From contig NZ_JABMKW010000016.1 of NCBI RefSeq assembly GCF_013204795.1, positions 1 through 64,000 of the forward strand: a DNA stretch of 64,000 bases. Direction: 5' to 3'. The DNA comes from Pedobacter panaciterrae (lineage in GTDB: Bacteria > Bacteroidota > Bacteroidia > Sphingobacteriales > Sphingobacteriaceae). The translations under genes and the position numbers were made by a program. Position 1 is the stretch's first letter; the number at the start of each line of letters is the position of its first letter. The notes below the pieces were generated by a model, which was not told where the DNA came from, did not search any database, and saw only the letters and a list, made by a program, of their open reading frames with translations. Below, piece after piece: positions 24,698-33,270 of the stretch.

Positions 24698-25454
24698 ATT
24701 CTTTCATGAAGTTTTTAACACTGCCCTGAACATCATCAGCAGACAAGCTTTTCACAAAGGCAGTACCTATAATTGCACCGTTAGCATATTTACATGCTTT
24801 ATCAAAGGTTTCTTTGCTACTTATACCAAAACCTATCATGGTTGGGTTTTTAAGTTTTAATGATGCAATTCTTGAAAAATATGTTTCGGTTGTATCAGAT
24901 ACCTGAAGATTTTTTCCTGTAGTTGCCGACGAGGATAGCAAGTAGATAAATCCATTACTTAAACCGTCGATTTTACGGATCCTTTCTTCAGAAGTTTGAG
25001 GAGTAACCAGGAATATATTACTTAAACCATATTTAGCAAAAACTGGTTCATACAACTCCTCATGTTCAACCATTGGGAGATCCGGAACTATACAACCATC
25101 AACGCCTACCTCTGCACAAGCTTTACAGAAATTCTCTACACCAAATTGAAGCATTGGGTTTACATACCCCATTAACAAAACCGGGATAGTTACCGTTTTA
25201 CGTAAATCTTTAAGCTGCTCAAACAGCAGTCTTAAATCCATACCATTATCAAGCGCCAGCTTACTGCTCGCCTGTATAACCGGGCCATCAGCAACAGGAT
25301 CAGAATATGGGAACCCTATTTCTAATAAGTCTGCACCTGAACGCTCTAGCTCTTCTGCAATTGCCACTGTATCTCCAAGATTAGGATAACCAGCTGTATA
25401 GTAAATTGATAATATATCTTTCTTTTCCTGAAATAACTTTTTAATTCTATTCAT
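24687..25454 (-). CDS. trpA: Tryptophan synthase alpha subunit
   Basis: 255 aa. Cleaves indole-3-glycerol phosphate to indole and G3P; the indole passes to TrpB. The catalytic Glu lies in LLEIGFPYSDPVADGPVIQ (about 42) and Asp in GCIVPDLPMVE. Last gene of the trpDFBA unit, 5 bp after trpB. It converges on nhaA with an 11-bp overlap. Confidence 0.96.
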   Translation of the reverse strand: MNRIKKLFQEKKDILSIYYTAGYPNLGDTVAIAEELERSGADLLEIGFPYSDPVADGPVIQASSKLALDNGMDLRLLFEQLKDLRKTVTIPVLLMGYVNPMLQFGVENFCKACAEVGVDGCIVPDLPMVEHEELYEPVFAKYGLSNIFLVTPQTSEERIRKIDGLSNGFIYLLSSSATTGKNLQVSDTTETYFSRIASLKLKNPTMIGFGISSKETFDKACKYANGAIIGTAFVKSLSADDVQGSVKNFMKEFKP

Positions 25455-25459
25455 TTCTT

Positions 25460-26641
25460 TTATAATCCAAAATATCTCATGTAAGTATCCATATCCTTGT
25501 CACCGCGGCCCGACAAGCAAACCACTACATTCTCCCCACCTTTAAAATTCATTTTCTCCAGATAAGCCAGTGCATGAGCACTTTCTATTGCAGGGATAAT
25601 ACCCTCCATTTGAGTAAGCAATAAACCAGCTTCCAAAGACTCATCATCAGTTATGGAAACATACTGACCACGACCAGTTTTAAACAAATGTGCATGCTGA
25701 GGGCCAATGCCGGGATAATCTAATCCTGCTGACACAGAATGAGGTTCAACAACCTGACCATCTTCAGTTTGCATCAAAATACTTCTGCTGCCATGCAACA
25801 CACCCTCCTTACCCAGTGTAGTTGTAGCTGCCGAAAACCCGCTATCAACCCCTTTACCTGCAGCCTCTACAGCGATTAGTTTTACCTTTTCATCATCAAT
25901 AAAATGGTAAAACATGCCCATGGCATTACTACCACCGCCAACACAGGCCAGCACATAATCCGGCTGGTCATTACCAGTTTGTTCTATCAATTGCTTCTTA
26001 GTCTCTTCTGAAATGATAGATTGAAAAAGTGCCACCATATCCGGGTACGGGTGTGGCCCAACAACAGAACCTATTATATAATGGGTATCTACCGGATTAT
26101 TAATCCAATCGCGCATGGCTTCGTTGGTAGCATCTTTTAACGTTTTACTTCCTGAAGTTGCAGGAACTACCTTAGCACCCAGCATTTTCATTCGTGCAAC
26201 ATTGGGAGCCTGTCTTTGAATATCAATCTCTCCCATATATACTACACATTCTAATCCGCGTAATGCACACACTGTAGCAGTAGCCACACCATGTTGTCCG
26301 GCACCAGTTTCGGCAATAATACGTTTCTTACCTAAACGTTCTGCAAGCAATATTTGACCAATGGTATTATTGATCTTATGTGCACCCGTATGATTCAGAT
26401 CCTCACGTTTCAGAAAAATATTTGCGTTATATTTTTGCGATAATCGTTTAGCTAGATATAGTGGCGAGGGCCTGCCGACATAATCTTTAAGTAACTGATG
26501 AAATTCCTTCTGAAAGTCTTTATCCTCAATAATTTTAAGATAATTTTGTCGTAATTCTTCTACATTCGGATATAGCATTTCCGGAATATAAGCTCCGCCA
26601 AAATCTCCGTAGTATCCTTTTTCATTTACAAAATAGTTCAT
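25460..26641 (-). CDS. trpB: Tryptophan synthase beta subunit
   Basis: 393 aa. PLP enzyme joining indole and serine. The PLP lysine is in [18 protein letters not shown], the phosphate-binding GGGSNAMG is present and the C terminus ends [16 protein letters not shown] chose ATG 26641 ([18 protein letters not shown]), the usual Bacteroidota start. A TTG at 26677 that overlaps the trpF stop would add 12 residues of a non-conserved sequence. Confidence 0.96.
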   Translation of the reverse strand: MNYFVNEKGYYGDFGGAYIPEMLYPNVEELRQNYLKIIEDKDFQKEFHQLLKDYVGRPSPLYLAKRLSQKYNANIFLKREDLNHTGAHKINNTIGQILLAERLGKKRIIAETGAGQHGVATATVCALRGLECVVYMGEIDIQRQAPNVARMKMLGAKVVPATSGSKTLKDATNEAMRDWINNPVDTHYIIGSVVGPHPYPDMVALFQSIISEETKKQLIEQTGNDQPDYVLACVGGGSNAMGMFYHFIDDEKVKLIAVEAAGKGVDSGFSAATTTLGKEGVLHGSRSILMQTEDGQVVEPHSVSAGLDYPGIGPQHAHLFKTGRGQYVSITDDESLEAGLLLTQMEGIIPAIESAHALAYLEKMNFKGGENVVVCLSGRGDKDMDTYMRYFGL

Positions 26642-26673
26642 AGTCTTGTTCTTAAATCCTTGGTTGAATAAAC

Positions 26674-27303
26674 TCAATAGGACAACATATTTCTAAAGTC
26701 AATCAATTTATCTATATCCTTTAGCCCAGGCTCCAATTCAAACTTGCTATTAATATCAATAGCATAAAAACGCACATCTTTTATTCTGTTTATTTCATCA
26801 ATACTTTCCAAATCAATTCCCCCACTTAAAAAGTATGGTTTATCTAACACATATTTTTGAAGCAACTCCCAGTTAAAAGTCCTTCCTGAACCTCCATGAT
26901 CGGGAGTCTGGGTATCAAATAAAAAGTAATCAACTGAATCAGCATATGCTTCCAACTGCTCAAAATCAAATTGTTCATCAATTCCAAACGCCTTTATTAC
27001 TTCTATATCTAATAATGCTTTTAGCTGGCTACAATAATTAGCAGATTCGTTTCCGTGTAATTGAACAGCATATAGTCCATATTCCAAAACCCGTTCAACC
27101 ACTATTCTAAGCTCTTCATTTACAAAAACACCTGTTTTTTTGATATTAGAAGGCAGATCCTTAACAAACTGAGCTGAAAGATCCGCAATAAATCTTTTTG
27201 AGCCATTATAGAAAATAAATCCCATATAATCAGGCTGCAAGTCTGCCACCATTTCGATGTTTGATGGCACCTTCATTCCACATACTTTCAGTCTCTTATC
27301 CAT
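26674..27303 (-). CDS. trpF: Phosphoribosylanthranilate isomerase
   Basis: 209 aa TIM barrel of tryptophan synthesis. The catalytic Cys is in LKVCGMKV (residue 8); [34 protein letters not shown] (containing the catalytic Asp) and PYFLSGGID are the usual barrel motifs. Its ATG overlaps the trpD stop by one base (TAATG). There is no trpC between trpD and trpF. Confidence 0.95.
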   Translation of the reverse strand: MDKRLKVCGMKVPSNIEMVADLQPDYMGFIFYNGSKRFIADLSAQFVKDLPSNIKKTGVFVNEELRIVVERVLEYGLYAVQLHGNESANYCSQLKALLDIEVIKAFGIDEQFDFEQLEAYADSVDYFLFDTQTPDHGGSGRTFNWELLQKYVLDKPYFLSGGIDLESIDEINRIKDVRFYAIDINSKFELEPGLKDIDKLIDFRNMLSY

Positions 27304-28292
27304 TACCTTGATATTAAGTTTTTAAAACTATTCAAAGCATTCTTGCTCATTAAAGAAGCCTCTGCTTCATAAAAACAATCCGCAAAAGATTTAGTGTTAT
27401 CTATTGTCTGAATAGCAAGTGCGGCATTGCAAAGCACAACATTTCGTTGAGCATCGGTACATTCATCATTAAGCACACTCATAAAAATCTTTGCTGATGA
27501 TTCAACCGTATCCCCTCCTTTTATTTCCTGCTCATCAATCTGTGCAAACCCAAGATCAGCAACGGTTACCAACGATTCTCCATTTTTACTAAAAGTTTTA
27601 AAATCGCAAGTCAGCGAAACCTCATCAAAACCGTCCACCGCGTGCAGTATCGTATAGTTTTTATCAGTATCCTGATATAAATAAGCATACAACCTGGCTA
27701 GTTCGAGACTAAACACGCCTACAATTTGATTTTTAGGTTGTGCTGGATTAACCATTGGTCCAAGCATGTTAAAAAAGGTTTTAACTCCTAATTCTTTACG
27801 TATAGGCGCAACAATTTTCATGGCCGGATTAAACAACGGGGCATGGATAAAGCATATCCCTGCTGTATCTAAACTGCGTTTTAAAATATCCTGTTCGTTA
27901 GTAAATGTATAACCCAGGTACTCCATAACATTTGAAGAACCGCAGCCAGATGACACACCATAGTTACCATGCTTAGCCACTTTGTGACCTGCGCCAGCCA
28001 CAACAAAAGAAGCAAGTGTAGATATGTTAAAGGTGTCTTTACCATCACCTCCTGTTCCACAAAGATCTACAAGCTCATAATCTGAAAAGTTCAGTTTCAC
28101 ACAAAGATCAAGCATAGCATCACGAAAGCCTTGAAGCTCAGCAACAGTAATGTTCCGCATCCCATACGCCGTAATAAAAGCGGCAATCTGCGAAGTATTA
28201 AATTCGCCTAAGGCAATAGAAGTAAGTATCTTTTGTGCCTCTGCTCTACTGAAGGTTTTGTTTTCAAATAGGTGGTTAAGTATTTTCTTCAT
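27303..28292 (-). CDS. trpD: Anthranilate phosphoribosyltransferase
   Basis: 329 aa. Transfers phosphoribosyl from PRPP to anthranilate. The PRPP loop DLCGTGGDGKDTFNIST (about 78-94), KHGNYGVSSGCGSSNVMEYLG and RKELGVKTFFNMLGPMVNPA are clear. First structural gene of the operon, directly downstream of the trp attenuator. trpE and trpG are not adjacent. Confidence 0.96.
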   Translation of the reverse strand: MKKILNHLFENKTFSRAEAQKILTSIALGEFNTSQIAAFITAYGMRNITVAELQGFRDAMLDLCVKLNFSDYELVDLCGTGGDGKDTFNISTLASFVVAGAGHKVAKHGNYGVSSGCGSSNVMEYLGYTFTNEQDILKRSLDTAGICFIHAPLFNPAMKIVAPIRKELGVKTFFNMLGPMVNPAQPKNQIVGVFSLELARLYAYLYQDTDKNYTILHAVDGFDEVSLTCDFKTFSKNGESLVTVADLGFAQIDEQEIKGGDTVESSAKIFMSVLNDECTDAQRNVVLCNAALAIQTIDNTKSFADCFYEAEASLMSKNALNSFKNLISR

Positions 28293-28334
28293 GTTATTTT
28301 CTTCTTAAAGAAGTTTTTCAAAATGTCGTAAAAC

Positions 28335-28430
28335 AAAAAAGGTTGCCTTAAGCAACCCTCAAAATATTTTTATATAAAATAAAACGTTCAAAACGGGGTT
28401 ACACTACGCTATTGCGTTGTGCCACCACCA
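28335..28430 (-). promoter_or_regulatory. trp operon transcription attenuator
   Basis: Minus-strand RNA reading from the leader's Trp codons: GGTGGCAC (28419-28426) can pair with GTGTAACC (28397-28404), the 1:2 stem; GTAACCC (28396-28402) can pair with GGGTTGC (28352-28358), the antiterminator; GGTTGC (28352-28357) pairs with GCAACC (28341-28346) around TTAAG, and six Us follow (28335-28340), the terminator. Ribosome stalling on the three Trp codons would block the 1:2 stem and favour 2:3, allowing read-through into trpD. Confidence 0.8.
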
Positions 28431-28457
28431 GTTGTTAAGTCCGTTTGTAAGTATCAT
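28404..28457 (-). CDS. trpL: trp leader peptide, 17 aa
   Basis: ATG at 28457 reads MILTNGLNNWWWHNAIA then TAG. Three consecutive TGG codons (28422-28430) in such a short frame directly before a terminator hairpin and trpD identify it as an attenuation leader. It is much too short for automated gene calling. The peptide itself probably has no function beyond positioning the ribosome. Confidence 0.85.
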   Translation of the reverse strand: MILTNGLNNWWWHNAIA

Positions 28458-28462
28458 TAAAG

Positions 28463-28494
28463 CAAATATGGAATTGTTTTTGCAAAGCAGCAAA
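28463..28494 (-). promoter_or_regulatory. trp operon promoter TTTG-N20-CATATTTG
   Basis: On the minus strand TTTG (28491-28494) is followed after 20 nt by CATATTTG (28463-28470), one mismatch from TAnnTTTG. It ends 5 nt before the leader ATG, so the transcript would begin at or next to the leader start codon. Confidence 0.5.
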
Positions 28495-28541
28495 TCTTTT
28501 ATCAAAAAAAATAAAATTTATTACTTCTTTGCAGGGCGGGT

Positions 28542-29357
28542 TTACTTAATCAGGGCGTTCTTTTCCTTGGTAAAATGGTTAAAAACCAGTTTATCTGCCA
28601 ATGCAGGCAATAACTTATTAATCCATACGGTTAGTTTGCCCTGCCCTGTCATAACTAAAGTGCGCTTTCTTGCAGCAATGCCATCAACGATACGAGTAGC
28701 CACTTCTTCAGCGGTCATCATTTTACCTTCTTCCATACTTGTTTCGCCATGAGCAGCACCATCTTTAGCCAATGCTGTAACCCGAATATTAGAAGCCGTA
28801 AAACCAGGGCAGGCTACCATCACATGAACACCGGTTTTAAGTAATTCGGTCCGCAGTGACTCCATAAAACCATTCATGGCAAACTTGGAAGCAGAATAAC
28901 CGGTACGACCAGGCAAACCACGATACCCCGCGATTGATGATACCCCTATTACACTGCCTTGTGTTTTTAAAATCTCGGGCAACGCATATTTAGTGCAATA
29001 AACCGTACCCCAGAAATTCACATCCATCAGGTTTTTCAATACAGACAAGTCCAGATCATTGAACAATGCACGCATAGATAAGCCCGCATTATTAATTAAT
29101 ATATCTATCTTACTGAAAGTGACTAAGGCCTGCTTAACAAGCACTTCACACTCTTCTTCTTTACTCACATCTACCTGAACTGCAATAGCTCTTATGCCAT
29201 ATCTTGCCTCCAGATCGGCGGTAATTTCGCAAAGTGTAACATATTGTCTGGCACCAAGAACCAGGCTAGCACCGCGTTTAGCAAACTCTTCAGCACATGC
29301 TTTTCCAATACCAGATGATGCACCCGTAATTATGACTACTTTATTCTTAAAATCCAT
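28542..29357 (-). CDS. Short-chain dehydrogenase/reductase
   Basis: 271 aa, classical SDR. Cofactor motif TGASSGIGKA (about 12-21), NNAGLS, catalytic Ser in GVSSIAGYRG, and YSASKFA (Tyr/Lys) with PG-loop ACPGFTASNI. The C-terminal tail resembles the DHRS7-like reductases. The substrate is not predictable. It lies 5 bp after recR on the same strand and likely shares its transcript. Confidence 0.92.
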   Translation of the reverse strand: MDFKNKVVIITGASSGIGKACAEEFAKRGASLVLGARQYVTLCEITADLEARYGIRAIAVQVDVSKEEECEVLVKQALVTFSKIDILINNAGLSMRALFNDLDLSVLKNLMDVNFWGTVYCTKYALPEILKTQGSVIGVSSIAGYRGLPGRTGYSASKFAMNGFMESLRTELLKTGVHVMVACPGFTASNIRVTALAKDGAAHGETSMEEGKMMTAEEVATRIVDGIAARKRTLVMTGQGKLTVWINKLLPALADKLVFNHFTKEKNALIK

Positions 29358-29362
29358 TCTAA

Positions 29363-29980
29363 TTATTTAATTAATGAGTTTTCATAAGGTACTCTGGTAA
29401 TAATAGACCTTCCCAGTGTGATCTCATCAGCATACTCCAACTCACCTCCAAAGGCAATTCCTCTGGCAATCGTGGTAATTGGTATTTGAAAATCTTTAAG
29501 CCGTTTATACAAATAAAAGAGTGTAGTATCACCTTCCATTGTGGCGCTAAGTGCCAGTATTATTTCTTTTACGGGAGTTGTAGCGACCCGCTGTACCAAT
29601 GAATCAATAAACAGATCAGATGGTCCTACTCCATCCATTGGAGATATTAAACCGCCAAGCACATGATAAACGCCAAAATATTGAGAAGTGTTTTCCACAG
29701 CCATAACATCTCTGGTATCTTCTACTACACAAATCACTTCCTTTTCGCGCTTAGGTGCTGAGCATATTTCGCAAATATGGTTATCAGAAATATTATGACA
29801 AATGCCGCAGTGCTTAATTTCTTTTCTAAGCCTTACAATTGCATTTCCAAAATGCTCCACTTCCTCCTGCTCTTTATTTAATAAATGCAGAACCAACCTT
29901 AAAGCTGTCTTTTGTCCAACGCCAGGTAACTTCGAAAATTCGTTAACAGCGTCCTCAAGCAATTTAGAAGAAAAGTTCAT
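29363..29980 (-). CDS. recR: Recombination mediator RecR
   Basis: 205 aa. With RecO it loads RecA on gapped DNA. The HhH motif [20 protein letters not shown] (about 15-35), the zinc finger [16 protein letters not shown] (four Cys, about 57-72) and the Toprim domain starting [15 protein letters not shown] are all present, with [15 protein letters not shown]. The ATG at 29980 lies 4 nt after a TAAGTTTG promoter box. Confidence 0.96.
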   Translation of the reverse strand: MNFSSKLLEDAVNEFSKLPGVGQKTALRLVLHLLNKEQEEVEHFGNAIVRLRKEIKHCGICHNISDNHICEICSAPKREKEVICVVEDTRDVMAVENTSQYFGVYHVLGGLISPMDGVGPSDLFIDSLVQRVATTPVKEIILALSATMEGDTTLFYLYKRLKDFQIPITTIARGIAFGGELEYADEITLGRSIITRVPYENSLIK

Positions 29981-29984
29981 CTTA

Positions 29985-29992
29985 CAAACTTA
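29985..29992 (-). promoter_or_regulatory. -7 box TAAGTTTG four nt before recR
   Basis: Exact match to TAnnTTTG; transcription would start at or within a few nt of the recR ATG. No -33 element seen. Confidence 0.45.
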
Positions 29993-30097
29993 GATAAATT
30001 GTGAATGTAAATTTATATTTATCTCCTGATATTTAATTTTTATAAGTAGAAACTCATGAGGGTTTCTTACATTTAGAATCTTAACTAATCATAAAAA

Positions 30098-31576
30098 ATG
30101 AGTCCAATTATACTTTTGTCTTTTCTGCTCGGTTACTTTGCACTGCTAATAGGTGTATCCTATTTTACATCCCGAAACAACTCCGACAACGCTTCATTTT
30201 TTATAGCAAACAGAAATTCAAAATGGTACCTGGTAGCGTTTGGAATGATTGGAACGGCTCTTTCCGGCGTTACTTTCATTTCCGTACCCGGAGCGGTAGG
30301 TAAAAGCGAGTTTGGCTATTTCCAGTTTATACTGGGTAATGCTGTCGGTTTTGTCATTATCGCCACGGTACTATTGCCTTTATATTATAGGTTAAACATC
30401 ATTTCTATATATACCTATCTTGAAAGGCGTTTAGGCTTTTGGAGTTATAAGAGTGGTGCTGTTATCTTCTTAGTTTCGCGTACTATTGGCTCATCTTTCA
30501 GACTCTACCTTGTTGCTATCGTATTGCAAAAATTCATATTCGATGCCTGGAATGTCCCTTTTTGGCTCACCATCGTTATCTGTCTGGTGCTTATCTGGCT
30601 TTATACCCATAAGGGAGGATTAAAAACCATTATCATTACCGATACCTTACAAACCGTATTCTTACTCCTGTCTGTGGTGCTATCTATCATTTTTATTGCA
30701 AGGTCTTTAAACCTGGATATTGCCGGCACTTTTGAAGCGGTAAAAAACAGCAGCTATTCAAAAATCTTCTTTTGGGAAGATTTTATGGGCAGTAAAACGC
30801 ACTTTATTAAACAATTCCTTGGGGGTATTTTTGTAACCATTGCCATGACTGGGCTTGATCAGGACTTAATGCAAAAGAACCTGAGCATGAAAACAATAGG
30901 TGAAGCGCAAAAAAACATGTTCACCTTTACTGCGGTTTTTGTTGTAATGAACATCTTCTTTTTAAGTGTAGGCGCTTTATTGTACCTATTTGCAGCAAAA
31001 AATGGAATTGATGTGGCTGCATTAAAAACGCCAGATCACCTTTACCCTGAAATTGCGTTAAATTACCTGAATGTTATTCCCGGCATTATTTTCATGCTCG
31101 GATTAACCGCTGCAACATTTGCGACAACGGACTCGGCATTGACTGCTTTAACCACTTCATTTTGCGTAGATTTCTTACATTTCGATAAAAAGGCTGATCA
31201 AAACGACCCAAAACTGGTAAGTAAAAGACATTATGTGCATGTTGGCTTTTCAATATTAATGGTTCTTGTGATCATGGTTTTTAAACTCATTAATGACGAT
31301 TCTGTTGTGAACGCGATATTCAAAGCAGCCGGATATACTTATGGTCCATTGGTAGGATTATTCGGTTTTGGTATGCTGACTAAAAAAGCTGTAACAGATA
31401 AGCTTGTACCTTATATCTGTATCGTCTCGCCAATACTATGCTATATAATAGATATAAATTCTTTAAACTGGTTTAATTACGCCCTGGGTTTTGAGCTTAT
31501 CATATTAAATGGCCTGATTACGTTTATACTTCTTTGGATAACTGGGAAACAAACTACAACCCAGACCAAATTTTAA
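30098..31576 (+). CDS. Sodium:solute symporter (SSS family)
   Basis: 492 aa with about thirteen membrane spans. Family features: ASFFIANRNSKWYLVAFGMIGTALSGVTFISVPG near the N terminus and MTGLDQDLMQKNLS, typical of SSS transporters. The substrate (sugar, amino acid, pantothenate, and others) cannot be deduced. The 3' end overlaps the beginning of the longer reading of the next gene; with the chosen start there are 20 bp between them. Confidence 0.9.
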   Translation: MSPIILLSFLLGYFALLIGVSYFTSRNNSDNASFFIANRNSKWYLVAFGMIGTALSGVTFISVPGAVGKSEFGYFQFILGNAVGFVIIATVLLPLYYRLNIISIYTYLERRLGFWSYKSGAVIFLVSRTIGSSFRLYLVAIVLQKFIFDAWNVPFWLTIVICLVLIWLYTHKGGLKTIIITDTLQTVFLLLSVVLSIIFIARSLNLDIAGTFEAVKNSSYSKIFFWEDFMGSKTHFIKQFLGGIFVTIAMTGLDQDLMQKNLSMKTIGEAQKNMFTFTAVFVVMNIFFLSVGALLYLFAAKNGIDVAALKTPDHLYPEIALNYLNVIPGIIFMLGLTAATFATTDSALTALTTSFCVDFLHFDKKADQNDPKLVSKRHYVHVGFSILMVLVIMVFKLINDDSVVNAIFKAAGYTYGPLVGLFGFGMLTKKAVTDKLVPYICIVSPILCYIIDINSLNWFNYALGFELIILNGLITFILLWITGKQTTTQTKF

Positions 31577-31596
31577 ATATTATAATACCTATTAGA

Positions 31597-32304
31597 ATGA
31601 CAAGTGAAGAGAAAATAAGAAGCGCATTTGAGAACAAGAACTGGCAGGAAATAAAAGTTACCGACTCCTGGCAGATTTTTAAAATAATGGCCGAATTTGT
31701 TGACGGTTTTGAAAAGTTGGCAAAAATAGGCCCATGCGTAACCATTTTTGGATCGGCAAGAACTGCTGAAACAAATAAGTATTACCAAATAGCTGTTGAG
31801 TGTGGCAAACTGCTAACAGACCGTGGCTACGGAGTTGTTACTGGCGGCGGACCCGGTATCATGGAAGCAGGGAATAAAGGTGCACATACAAATGGTGGCA
31901 AGTCAGTTGGTCTAAATATAGAATTGCCTTTTGAACAATTCCACAATAAGTACATTGACCATAACAAGCTCCTTGAATTTGATTATTTCTTTGTAAGAAA
32001 GGTAATGTTCATGAAATACTCGCAAGGCTTTATTGTTTTACCCGGCGGTATGGGTACCATGGATGAGCTTTTTGAAGCAATAACACTTATACAAACAGGT
32101 AAAATTGCAAGATTTCCTATTGTGCTTATAGGTAGGGATTATTGGAGTGGATTAGTGGACTGGATAACCAGCACTATGCTAAACAAGGAGCATAACATTC
32201 ATGCAGAGGATTTAAACCTATTCAGACTAGTTGATACGGCCGAAGAGGCTACCGAGCATATTTTCAGATTCTATGAGAAGTATGTTCTAAAACCGAATTT
32301 CTAG
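31597..32304 (+). CDS. LOG-family (TIGR00730) Rossmann-fold protein
   Basis: 235 aa. The LOG/lysine-decarboxylase-like signature is clear: FGSARTAE, GVVTGGGPGIMEAGNKGA and PGGMGTMDELFEA. Family members cleave cytokinin or purine nucleotide 5'-monophosphates to the base and ribose phosphate; whether this one acts on adenylates is not shown. ATG 31597 is preferred over 31534, which lies inside the symporter gene. The 3' end overlaps arsC by 4 bp, convergent. Confidence 0.9.
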   Translation: MTSEEKIRSAFENKNWQEIKVTDSWQIFKIMAEFVDGFEKLAKIGPCVTIFGSARTAETNKYYQIAVECGKLLTDRGYGVVTGGGPGIMEAGNKGAHTNGGKSVGLNIELPFEQFHNKYIDHNKLLEFDYFFVRKVMFMKYSQGFIVLPGGMGTMDELFEAITLIQTGKIARFPIVLIGRDYWSGLVDWITSTMLNKEHNIHAEDLNLFRLVDTAEEATEHIFRFYEKYVLKPNF

Positions 32305-32654
32305 ACAGGCTGTTGAAGAAAGTCATAAATTTTTTCTGATGGTCTTGCTATAACGGCGAGATCATCAGAAACTAATATCGGACGTTCTATCAATATTGGA
32401 TTTTCAACCATTGCTGCGATCCATTCGTCATCAGAAAGATCTTTCCCTTTATAATTCTCCTTATAAAGAGTTTCTGATTTACGCACGAGCTCAGGAGGAG
32501 CAATTCCTAATTTACCGACAATAGTCTGCAATTCTTCAACAGTAGGAACGGTTTCCAGGTAATTGACCACTTCAAATTCCTTTCCGCTATCTTCCAAAAT
32601 AGTTAACGCACACCTGCTTTTACTACATCTATTATTATGATAAATTTTGATCAT
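32301..32654 (-). CDS. arsC: ArsC-family arsenate reductase (glutaredoxin-dependent type)
   Basis: 117 aa thioredoxin-fold protein. Cys9 in HNNRCSKSR is the catalytic cysteine and the conserved Arg is in PILIERPILV. The family also includes Spx/YffB-like proteins, so arsenate reduction is likely but not certain. No other ars gene is nearby. It follows the DUF502 gene by 6 bp. Confidence 0.88.
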   Translation of the reverse strand: MIKIYHNNRCSKSRCALTILEDSGKEFEVVNYLETVPTVEELQTIVGKLGIAPPELVRKSETLYKENYKGKDLSDDEWIAAMVENPILIERPILVSDDLAVIARPSEKIYDFLQQPV

Positions 32655-32660
32655 ATTATT

Positions 32661-33251
32661 TTAGAAATGGCTAACTCCGCCAGATACAACCAACTTCATG
32701 GCATCCGCAGCACTCATATTTAACGACTTAATCTTTTCGTTTTTAACAACGTAAACCTGACCGGCAAAAGAGTACGAAAATGGGAAATAAACGATTGCCT
32801 CTCCAGGAAGTCCTATTGATTTAAGATCAGCCTGAGTAAGAAAGCCTATCCTCTTTAAATCTCCTTCAACCTCTACAAGCACCGGGTGATTAAACTTCTT
32901 CTCATCGCCTACAAATGCTTCAGTAAGATCTTTAATAGATGAGTAAATAAACTTTACCACAGGAAGCCTGTCTAAAGCTTTTTGAAACCAGTTGTACATT
33001 GGTTCAGTAACAAAGTTAGTTACAAAAATTCCTGCAGCCAGGATAATGGAAATTACCAATGCTAAGCCTAGTCCGGGAATATTTCTGCTTGCCCCGGTTC
33101 TTGGATCTACTCCGAGAATATTGTTTACATTTAACCAGCTGTCTACGGTAGTAACAGCCCAAATCACAATAAAAATACTTAGTGCAATAGGCAGCACAAT
33201 CAACAACCCTTTAATAAGGTAATTTAACAACGCCCTACCAATTCTATTCAT
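32661..33251 (-). CDS. DUF502 membrane protein
   Basis: 196 aa with two transmembrane segments (about 10-30, YLIKGLLIVLPIALSIFIVIW, and 63-82, LGLALVISIILAAGIFVTNF), then the conserved region PVVKFIYSSIKDLTEAFVGDEKKFNHPVLVE and a soluble end. DUF502 is widespread and functionally uncharacterised. It sits between murF-alr and arsC on the same strand, with its own TAAGTTTG box. Confidence 0.92.
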   Translation of the reverse strand: MNRIGRALLNYLIKGLLIVLPIALSIFIVIWAVTTVDSWLNVNNILGVDPRTGASRNIPGLGLALVISIILAAGIFVTNFVTEPMYNWFQKALDRLPVVKFIYSSIKDLTEAFVGDEKKFNHPVLVEVEGDLKRIGFLTQADLKSIGLPGEAIVYFPFSYSFAGQVYVVKNEKIKSLNMSAADAMKLVVSGGVSHF

Positions 33252-33255
33252 GATG

Positions 33256-33263
33256 CAAACTTA
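33256..33263 (-). promoter_or_regulatory. -7 box TAAGTTTG four nt before the DUF502 gene
   Basis: Exact TAnnTTTG match ending 4 nt from the ATG. It suggests a promoter internal to the murF-alr/DUF502/arsC group and a leaderless message. Confidence 0.45.
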
Positions 33264-33270
33264 GATAAAA

